From Peptococcaceae bacterium UBA2264 (GTDB taxonomy: Bacteria > Bacillota > Desulfitobacteriia > Desulfitobacteriales > Desulfitobacteriaceae), in NCBI GenBank assembly GCA_002347475.1, contig DDXI01000171.1, positions 1-19,936 on the forward strand: 19,936 bases of DNA, written 5' to 3'. Both the position numbers and the translations under genes were made by a program. This document shows positions 14,190-19,936 of the stretch, piece after piece. Position 1 is the first letter of the stretch. The number at the start of each line of letters is the position of its first letter. The notes under the pieces are model-generated. The model made no database searches, was not told where the DNA came from, and saw only the letters and a list, made by a program, of their open reading frames with translations.

Positions 14190-15257
14190 ATGCGGCAATT
14201 CGATTATAGCAAGCTGCCAGCCGATCTAATGGAATTCGAGCTGATGAAACTGGTTTCCGCAATCCATGAATATAAAGGAAAACAAGAACTCTATCTCAAG
14301 GCTAAGCCGGATAGCCTCGATGCGATGTTTGCTGTGGCGAAGGTGCAGAGCACGGGTGCATCAAACCGGATCGAGGGTATCCAAACCTCTGAAAAACGCC
14401 TCTGCGAACTGGTAGAACAGAAAACAGAGCCTAGAAACCGCACAGAAAATGAAATTACTGGCTACAGGGATGTGCTGGGTCTGATCCACGAAAGCCATGA
14501 CCACATCGCGCCGACTTCAAATATCATCCTCCAGCTGCACAGGGATTTGTATCAATACAGTCCAACGGGCCAGGGCGGCAGATTCAAAAATATGGACAAC
14601 GAGATCACTGAAACCAATGCAGATGGAAATGAAACGATCCGTTTTAAGCCGTTATCGGCCTTTGAAACGCCAGATGCCATGGAGCGGCTGACCGCAACCT
14701 TCGATGAGGCGATCCGGGCTGACAAGTATGATTCTTTGCTTCTGATACCCATGTTCGTTCTGGATTTCCTCTGCATCCACCCTTTCAACGATGGAAATGG
14801 ACGAATGAGCCGGTTGTTGACACTTCTTCTCTTGTACCGCGCCGGATATCTGGTGGGTAAGTACATCAGCTTAGAGATGAAAATCGAAAAGACCAAGGCG
14901 TCCTATTATCAGGCTTTAAAGGAAAGTTCGGAGGGCTGGCTTGAAGGCAGGAATGTTTACCTGCCCTTCGTCAGGTATTCACTGGAGATCCTTTTAAGCG
15001 CCTACAAAGAGTTTTCCGAACGCGCTGAATTGATGCAGGACAGGAAAATTTCAAAAAGCGAACGCATCCGTATGCTGTTCAATATGACGCTGCAGCCGAT
15101 ATCTAAAAGCGATATCCTGGAAAAATACCCGGACATCAGCGAATCGATGGTAGAGGCAACCTTAAAAAACCTGCTGAAAGCAGGAACCATCACCAAGCTC
15201 AGCGCAGGGAAGAACACAACCTACATTCGAAAAATGATTAAGGATAGCAAACACTGA
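14190..15257 (+). CDS. Fic family protein (class II, self-inhibited AMP-transferase-like)
   Basis: AAAGG at 14176-14180 is 9 bases before the ATG. The 355-residue protein has the full catalytic Fic motif HPFNDGNGRMSR at 197-208, with the catalytic His197. An N-terminal inhibitory motif, S58-NRI-E62-G63, fits (S/T)xxxE(G/N), which marks class II Fic proteins whose own helix blocks ATP binding. The C-terminal part, about 289-350, looks like a winged helix (SKSERIRMLFN ... ISKSDILEKYPDISESMVEATLKNLLKAGTI). Fic enzymes transfer AMP from ATP to hydroxyl groups of target proteins. The target is unknown. The gene has its own promoter immediately downstream of IS66, and a remnant of another gene follows. 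Confidence 0.93.
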   Translation: MRQFDYSKLPADLMEFELMKLVSAIHEYKGKQELYLKAKPDSLDAMFAVAKVQSTGASNRIEGIQTSEKRLCELVEQKTEPRNRTENEITGYRDVLGLIHESHDHIAPTSNIILQLHRDLYQYSPTGQGGRFKNMDNEITETNADGNETIRFKPLSAFETPDAMERLTATFDEAIRADKYDSLLLIPMFVLDFLCIHPFNDGNGRMSRLLTLLLLYRAGYLVGKYISLEMKIEKTKASYYQALKESSEGWLEGRNVYLPFVRYSLEILLSAYKEFSERAELMQDRKISKSERIRMLFNMTLQPISKSDILEKYPDISESMVEATLKNLLKAGTITKLSAGKNTTYIRKMIKDSKH

Positions 15258-15482
15258 AGGCAGCTTAGAATCGCACAAAGAAATCCCCATGAACCGCTCG
15301 ACAGGGAACTGGTTGCCGAGTGCCTGTATGCCGTCGATTTGAGCAATCATAGCCGGATGCCCTATAACCGGGGCTACACACCGGTGGAGTTGTCGGCAAG
15401 GCGGAAAATCGGCAGGAATGATCCCTGTCCCTGCGGCAGCGGGAAGAAATACGAGAACTGCTGCATGGGCAAGGGGAATTGA
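15258..15482 (+). pseudogene. C-terminal fragment of a SEC-C motif protein
   Basis: Open without a good start codon, this frame reads NPHEPLDRELVAECLYA, then YNRGYTPVELSARRKIGRN and DPCPCGSGKKYENCC. The last part is a complete SEC-C zinc motif (CxCx8CC), as at the C-terminus of SecA and of many SEC-C proteins. It follows the Fic stop in the same frame by chance, but the upstream part of the SEC-C gene is missing and no ribosome binding site is visible. About 74 residues remain. Most likely a truncated gene left by a rearrangement. Confidence 0.75.
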
Positions 15483-15530
15483 AGCATCAAGCGTCAATTT
15501 GTCCATTTCCTGGTTCAATACGCCCTCAAG

Positions 15531-16727
15531 CTATGCTGTTATTCTATCCTCTTTGGGAATGTCGATTTCCGTCTGTCGGCTGTTTTTCCTTTGAATTGGA
15601 TCATGTTCATATAAAAAGCCGCAGATCACGGAGGTTAACGGCGAAACCAGCACCAACCCAATGCAGCCGACAAAGGTATGCAATATCTCTGCTGCGATCG
15701 GCTTTGAGTTAAGAATATTCATAAGGGGTGTGCCTTGAGCCATATAGACCATCATGATGGTGATATAGCTTCCCATATAAGCCAGGAGCAGGGTCGTCGT
15801 TTGACTGCCGACGATAGATTTCCCGATATTGAATCCTGAGCCCACCAGCTCAGCTCGCGTCACATTGGGGTTATTATGGATAATTTCTTCCAAAGCTGAA
15901 GAAATATCGATGGCTAAATCAAGGATGGCACCTGAACAGGCGAGATAAATTCCTCCCTGAAAGACCAACGTTAAATCCAGATTCATGAATCCGGCGTACA
16001 ACAGGGATTCGGCGCCTTCCATCACGGCACCGTGGACATTAAACAACTTTCCAAAAACAACGGCCAGAAGGCATGTTGCGAAGGAACAAGTGACGGCACT
16101 TATGATCGCGGCATAGGCCTTTGAAGAAAATCCCGCCACCAGCAGTAAAGTAACGATGGTAATGACGTTCCCCACAATCAGCGCTAACAATAATGGATTG
16201 TAGCCGTGGAGCATGGCCGGAATCAGAACCTTCCAGATGCTTAATAAGGCAAAAGCAAATGAAAGCAAAGTCCGCACGCCGGTAAACCCGGAAAACAGGA
16301 TGATCACGCCAGCAAAGACGCCAACCAATAGAAGCTCCTTATCGATACGATAATGATCGATCATATTGGCAAAGTTGATCTTGCCGCCCTCATCAAACCC
16401 AAGCAAAACCCATGCCTTGTCTCCTGCCTGGAAAAGCTTATCCACGGCCAGACTGCCGGTGAGCATATTGCTGGCATGGACCTGCTCTCCCTTGTGCGAG
16501 CCAGTTTCGATGTGAATCAAGGCACTCTGATCGCCCAGTTTATAAATTCCCGTACTATTGATCCCTATATTGTTTACAGCAATGACTTCAGCTCGAACGC
16601 CCTCGGTAAACCGGTATTCCTGTTTCTGAAATCCCGTCGGCAAGGATATAAGTACTGCCAACACAAGCAAAAGGGTTATCATAATAGCGATTTCTTTTCT
16701 GTTCGTATCCCAAAGCATCTTCTTCAA
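15531..16727 (-). CDS. YibE/F-like membrane protein
   Basis: TTG at 16727 is preferred over the ATG three codons further, because GGAGAGGAG lies 6 bases before it on the minus strand. The 398-residue product has an N-terminal transmembrane helix, then a soluble domain of about 90 residues (GVRAEVIAVNN ... AGDKAWVLLGFDEGG), then about seven to eight hydrophobic helices. Motifs typical of the YibE/F family (PF07907) are GVRTLLSFAFALLSIWKVLIP, NPLLLALIVGN, a DLAIDISSALEEI segment and SPLTSVICGFLYE at the end. The exact function of YibE/F proteins is not established. It is downstream of the alkaline phosphatase on the same strand, but a hairpin lies between. Confidence 0.88.
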   Translation of the reverse strand: MKKMLWDTNRKEIAIMITLLLVLAVLISLPTGFQKQEYRFTEGVRAEVIAVNNIGINSTGIYKLGDQSALIHIETGSHKGEQVHASNMLTGSLAVDKLFQAGDKAWVLLGFDEGGKINFANMIDHYRIDKELLLVGVFAGVIILFSGFTGVRTLLSFAFALLSIWKVLIPAMLHGYNPLLLALIVGNVITIVTLLLVAGFSSKAYAAIISAVTCSFATCLLAVVFGKLFNVHGAVMEGAESLLYAGFMNLDLTLVFQGGIYLACSGAILDLAIDISSALEEIIHNNPNVTRAELVGSGFNIGKSIVGSQTTTLLLAYMGSYITIMMVYMAQGTPLMNILNSKPIAAEILHTFVGCIGLVLVSPLTSVICGFLYEHDPIQRKNSRQTEIDIPKEDRITA

Positions 16728-16792
16728 GCAGGGCTCCTCTCCAATGAATAAGGGCCTGCAGCAGCACAGACCCGGTTGTGATCAGCCTATGG

Positions 16793-16835
16793 AAAGGGAA
16801 CGTCGCCGAGTGTTTTAGGAGGCGGCGCTCCCTTT
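16793..16835 (-). terminator. Hairpin between phosphatase and YibE/F genes
   Basis: AAAGGGA with CGTCGCC pairs with GGCGGCG and TCCCTTT across a 13-base loop, with one mismatch or wobble. It is just beyond the phosphatase stop (minus strand). The T-run is short, so termination may be partial. Confidence 0.6.
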
Positions 16836-16865
16836 TCGCTATCGTTCAAACTGATTAAAATGCGA

Positions 16866-18461
16866 CTATTGGAGCTTTGTAATATCAACCAATTTGTCGT
16901 ATACCTCTGTATTTTCGTAAGCCCCATTAAACAACCCTGCACCTGCACCGGCTGCATAGATCGGAACGGGTGCGCCGGTATGGGAATAGGACGTCCAGCC
17001 GATGCCGGCTTTATTATTCAAGATATGCGTTAAGGTGATCGAAAGGGGATTGTAACCGCCGTACAACAAATCGGTTTCTTCGTTTTTGGTCGGTTTAGCC
17101 GCCATGGTTTCAGCAAATGCCGCTTCCAATTTAGCGACCTCCCGATCGGATAACTCAGAGGTCATATAGCATGGTTCACCGGGACGGCTGATATCCCCGG
17201 TCGAGTTGTTGACAAGACCGAAGTTTTCCGTGATAACCGGCATGACATCCGCAAAATTTAATGCCGGGTTGTCTGTTTTCAGCTTTTTGATCAAAGCATC
17301 AAACGCCACATAAGATATCTGTTGGTTTTCTAAGATATCAAAGGCTGTGTTATAACCGGTGGTTGCCTGACCGATGGTCATGCCGCCTGTTTCATGGTCC
17401 CCTGTGACGATGATCAGGGTGTCCTTGGGATGCTTTTCAGAAAAATCGATCGCCACCTGGATCGCTTCTTCAAAGGCTAAAACATCACCAATATTTGCTT
17501 TGGCATCATTGGCATGGCCTGCCCAGTCGATCTTCCCTGATTCAGTCATCATGAAGAATCCTTTTCTGTTGTCAAGAACTTCAATTCCTTTTTTCACGAA
17601 ATCGGCAAGCGTCAAATCGCCCTCTTTGTTGTCAATGGCATAAGGCATCGCGCCGCTATCCTGAACAACCGGCGTCACGGCATATACTTTTCCTGATCCG
17701 CTGCTAAGCGCTAAGATGTCTTCCTTTGTTTTTGCGACAGTATATCCCTTTTCTTCCATAACTAAATAAGCATCTTTTTGATCTTTGTTCGCTCCGGTGG
17801 GCTGGTTTATGGTTCCGCCGCCAAAGAAATCAAAACCGGAATTTGCCATTTGCATAGCGATTTCATAATACGAATTTCTGGATGGCACATGAGCATAATA
17901 GGCTGCCGGTGTTGCATGGTTGATCGTTACGGTTGATATGATGCCGATCTTCATTCCTTTTTCTGCTTTAAGCCGTTCTGCGATCGTCTTTGGAACACTG
18001 GTTTGATCAACATTTTCAGTTTTATTTCCGGATTGATCTCCCACCGGTTTTAAGCCCAGGGTTCCGCTCCAAGTCTTAAATCCGGAGGAAAGAGACGTCG
18101 CTGTCGATGCGGAGTCAGGTGCAAAGGATGTTGCATCTTGCGTCGTTTGGTACCCAACGGCCTCAAAATCCTGGAAATTCATTTCATCCAAAGCCATTTG
18201 ATTAGGTTTGTTCGTTCCGCCGTAAATTTGAGCTGAGTTCACTTGTACGGCTGACATGCCATCACCGATAAACATAAAGACATACTTAGGGGCCTTTCCG
18301 GTCATTTCAGATGTTGCCTGAGCTAACAAGGCTGACCCTGCAGATTGTGTCGCCGGTACGGCATTGCTGCCGATGACCAGGCTCGAGGCCAAAGACAGTA
18401 CCAAGACCAGACTAAGCAAGGATGCAAGCAATTTTTTGGTTACCGTGAATTTTTCAAACAT
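16866..18461 (-). CDS. phoA: Alkaline phosphatase, secreted, PhoA type
   Basis: GGAGGTGTGCT precedes the ATG on the minus strand. The 531-residue product has an N-terminal signal peptide (basic start, hydrophobic LLASLLSLVLVLSLASSLVI, Ala-rich cleavage region), so it acts outside the membrane. The alkaline phosphatase core is complete: IGDGMS (Asp67 as a metal ligand), DSASTAT at 116-122 with Ser117 as nucleophile, SGKIDWAGHAND, TGDHETGG and YSHTGAPVP. It hydrolyses phosphate monoesters to supply phosphate. The upstream region carries PhoP-box-like repeats, which suggests induction under phosphate starvation. The frame is intact. Confidence 0.95.
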   Translation of the reverse strand: MFEKFTVTKKLLASLLSLVLVLSLASSLVIGSNAVPATQSAGSALLAQATSEMTGKAPKYVFMFIGDGMSAVQVNSAQIYGGTNKPNQMALDEMNFQDFEAVGYQTTQDATSFAPDSASTATSLSSGFKTWSGTLGLKPVGDQSGNKTENVDQTSVPKTIAERLKAEKGMKIGIISTVTINHATPAAYYAHVPSRNSYYEIAMQMANSGFDFFGGGTINQPTGANKDQKDAYLVMEEKGYTVAKTKEDILALSSGSGKVYAVTPVVQDSGAMPYAIDNKEGDLTLADFVKKGIEVLDNRKGFFMMTESGKIDWAGHANDAKANIGDVLAFEEAIQVAIDFSEKHPKDTLIIVTGDHETGGMTIGQATTGYNTAFDILENQQISYVAFDALIKKLKTDNPALNFADVMPVITENFGLVNNSTGDISRPGEPCYMTSELSDREVAKLEAAFAETMAAKPTKNEETDLLYGGYNPLSITLTHILNNKAGIGWTSYSHTGAPVPIYAAGAGAGLFNGAYENTEVYDKLVDITKLQ

Positions 18462-18519
18462 AGCACACCTCCAAAATTATATTTGTATGATCGTGTCATC
18501 TATAAATTTATCCTCCCTA

Positions 18520-18569
18520 TGTAAATTACAGTTCATGAAAAGTTATGCCTTTTGTAGAATCTTTGTAAA
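18520..18569 (-). promoter_or_regulatory. PhoP-box-like 11-bp repeats upstream of the phosphatase
   Basis: On the minus strand TTTACA-N5-TCTACA (18569-18553) fits the TT(A/T/C)ACA-N5 direct repeats recognised by PhoP in Bacillus. Continuing in 11-base steps gives CATAAC, ATGAAC and again TTTACA at 18525-18520. The pattern is in the right place, about 60-110 bases before the start codon, and the gene product fits. Regulator identity is inferred. Confidence 0.6.
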
Positions 18570-18716
18570 AAGTTCATAATGATCCCGTCGACGGCAGCCA
18601 ATCAAAATGATGAGTTTATGACTCATACACTTTTAAGTGCGTCCATAGATGCTTTTACTTTAGCATAGTAGATGCGTAGAAATTTGTTTGCAGAAGCCAT
18701 TATGTAGACCTTATAG

Positions 18717-18948
18717 GGCTTACCTGCGGCCCGGCGAAAAGCTCTATGAAGAGCTGCTGCTGGAGGCGGAAGGCCTGGAAGCTACCAAGAACGACAAGAT
18801 CTACGTTCTCCAGCCCTGCGACATCGAACCCACCTGGCTGTGGAAAGAGGTGGAAGAGGTGATCCAGCTGGCCGACGGCAAGGCCGGCGCCATCCGCAAG
18901 CAGCTGCGTAAGCTGGTGCCCACCCTCCACCGGGAGGATGAGGATTGA
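18717..18948 (+). pseudogene. C-terminal fragment of CapD/EpsC-like nucleotide-sugar dehydratase
   Basis: The frame contains LRPGEKLYEELLLEAEGLEA, then TKNDKIYVLQP and ends LVPTLHREDED. LRPGEKLYEELL is the conserved end of membrane polysaccharide biosynthesis proteins (CapD, FlaA1/PglF type, UDP-GlcNAc 4,6-dehydratases). Nothing of the Rossmann domain or N-terminal membrane part is present upstream, and the first residues from the ATG at 18688 do not match. About 75 residues remain. Its GC-rich codons differ from the AT-rich surroundings, which suggests transfer from elsewhere and later loss. Confidence 0.7.
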
Positions 18949-19008
18949 ACTTATTTAGAATTTTTCAGAGGACATGAACATCAGGCTGTCGAAGCTTCGA
19001 TGTGCCCG

Positions 19009-19047
19009 ATAAGCTCCTGTTTCGGCTTTGCCGAAACAGGAGCTTAT
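19009..19047. terminator. Perfect 18-bp hairpin, terminator-like
   Basis: ATAAGCTCCTGTTTCGGC (19009-19026) pairs with 19030-19047 across a three-base TTT loop. GCTTTTTATG follows, so it can act as a rho-independent terminator on the plus strand; the stem would also serve in the other direction. Confidence 0.75.
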
Positions 19048-19158
19048 GCTTTTTATGCGGGAGACTATGAAAGAAAGTGCATAATATAAGGTAAGACCTG
19101 TAAGGGGGTGCGGCGAGTGGATAGCTCTGAACACATAGAGAATCGATGTTCATAAATT

Positions 19159-19238
19159 TAAAACCCGCCTACTGAAGCGCCCCCAAATGTTAGAAGAAAA
19201 TCTATCATATGGAGATGCGCTTCAGTAGGCGGGTTTTA
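19159..19238. repeat. 22-bp perfect inverted repeat with a 36-base loop
   Basis: The arms 19159-19180 (starting TAAAACCCGCCTACTGAAGC) and 19217-19238 are exact complements. The outer arm ends in T-run on the plus strand (GGGTTTTA). No gene lies inside. It may be a bidirectional terminator for the regulator gene, or the ends of a small mobile element. Confidence 0.8.
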
Positions 19239-19278
19239 TGGATTCAGTCGATTCAACTCGTCTATCAGGCAATAAAAA

Positions 19279-19936
19279 TCATAGGAGTGGCTCAAACAGG
19301 TCATATTGAATCCCGGCGGCGGCTGCGTAGTCGATCACACGAAAAGTGAACAGGAGGGCATTTCTCGTATTATAGTTGTTGAGATCAACATCTAAATACG
19401 CTTGTACACGCTCAATACGATTAATAATACTATTTCTATGAAGGAAAAGTTCATCTGCTGTATCGTTCACATGACGTTCGTTTCGGAGGAAACAATATAG
19501 AGTGTGTGTGTAATTTGTCCTTTTTTCTTTGTCGTCACGCAAAAGTTGAAGCAACTTTGGAAAATGAATTGGAAGCCAGCCTGTAGAGTTTTGATATTTT
19601 CTTATGCCGTCAAAGTCAGCGTAATCAAGGTAGTTATAGATTTTGTGAGAATATTTGTGAAATAAAGTTTTGGTGTTTTTGGAAAATATACTTCCAAACT
19701 CAAGGGCGGTGGCCGCTTGGTAATAGGCTCGAGGTAATTCGGCAAGGCTATGAAATGATGAACTAATGCTGCAGCTTGCTGAGAAATCATCAAGGAATTT
19801 CATATATTGGTTTCGGCGCTCTTCATGGATATCTTTTCTGGAATCGTCAGCAATTACAATAATGTGGTCACCATAAAGAAAGAAAAAACGTTCCTGAACA
19901 AGTCGATCCAGCGTGACAAACGCAAAGTTTAACGGG
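19279..19936 (-). CDS. PucR/CdaR-family transcriptional regulator, C-terminal part (5' end outside window)
   Basis: The minus-strand frame stays open from the window edge, so the ATG at 19803 is only internal. The visible 218 residues begin PLNFAFVTLDRLVQERFFFL, a GGDEF-like helper region in PucR/CdaR regulators (YGDHIIVIADDS), then SSFHSLAELPRAYYQAATAL. The C-terminus is the PucR-type helix-turn-helix (HTH_30): TLYCFLRNERHVNDTADELF, LHRNSIINRIERVQAYLDVDL, then LLFTFRVIDY. These proteins regulate purine, sugar-diacid or other catabolic genes. The effector is unknown. A long inverted repeat lies just beyond its stop. Confidence 0.85.
   Translation of the reverse strand, partial: PLNFAFVTLDRLVQERFFFLYGDHIIVIADDSRKDIHEERRNQYMKFLDDFSASCSISSSFHSLAELPRAYYQAATALEFGSIFSKNTKTLFHKYSHKIYNYLDYADFDGIRKYQNSTGWLPIHFPKLLQLLRDDKEKRTNYTHTLYCFLRNERHVNDTADELFLHRNSIINRIERVQAYLDVDLNNYNTRNALLFTFRVIDYAAAAGIQYDLFEPLL

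Noticed and set aside
14190..15482. Fic and the SEC-C segment as one protein broken by a stop
   Set aside because: They share a frame, but Fic has a complete C-terminal winged helix and the SEC-C part matches the end of a different protein type.
1..19936. CRISPR arrays, tRNA or rRNA genes
   Set aside because: No regularly spaced identical repeats and no tRNA- or rRNA-like conserved sequence were seen on either strand.

Overview
The window looks like an accessory, insertion-sequence-rich stretch of a Gram-positive (Firmicutes, probably Clostridia) chromosome. The reasons are strong AGGAGG-type ribosome binding sites, GTG/TTG starts, a secreted PhoA-type phosphatase with a PhoP-box-like promoter, a YibE/F membrane protein, a PucR/CdaR-type regulator and a typical Firmicute set of IS21, IS66 and IS256 transposases. 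The genus cannot be fixed from the sequence alone.

Layout. 1-1850: the 3' part of a PD-(D/E)XK nuclease with a four-cysteine tail, then a small membrane-protein gene split by an in-frame stop, then a decayed IS256-family transposase on the minus strand. 1845-4266: an apparently intact IS21-family element (istA-istB). 4293-11141: a cargo island of six unrelated-looking genes, all on the plus strand: a 404-residue helical protein of unknown function, a gene split by a -1 frameshift on an A_AAA_AAG heptamer with an RDKYIAH (HEPN-like) motif, a KAP-family P-loop NTPase, a class III nucleotidyl-cyclase-like protein directly behind it, a polytopic DUF5412-like protein, and a PpnP-type nucleoside phosphorylase. 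Similar degenerate elements of about 25-50 bp recur in the spacers of this island.

11184-14015: an orphan IS21-like terminus, a promoter overlapped by a perfect 32-bp palindrome that drives only a five-codon stub, and an intact IS66 element (tnpA, tnpB, tnpC, 22-bp perfect inverted repeats) sitting in that stub. 14016-15482: a class II Fic protein with its own repeat-rich promoter and a SEC-C gene fragment. 15531-18569, minus strand: an alkaline phosphatase with a likely Pho-type promoter, followed by a YibE/F permease-like gene. 18717-19936: a CapD/EpsC-like dehydratase C-terminal fragment, two long perfect hairpins, and the C-terminal part of a PucR/CdaR-family regulator that runs off the window.

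How the genes may work together. The KAP NTPase and the cyclase-like gene are 38 bp apart and probably co-transcribed; by analogy with defence islands they could form a conflict module, but this is inference. The phosphatase and YibE/F genes look like ordinary chromosomal genes. Several remnants (IS256, SEC-C, CapD, the stub before IS66) show repeated insertion and deletion here.
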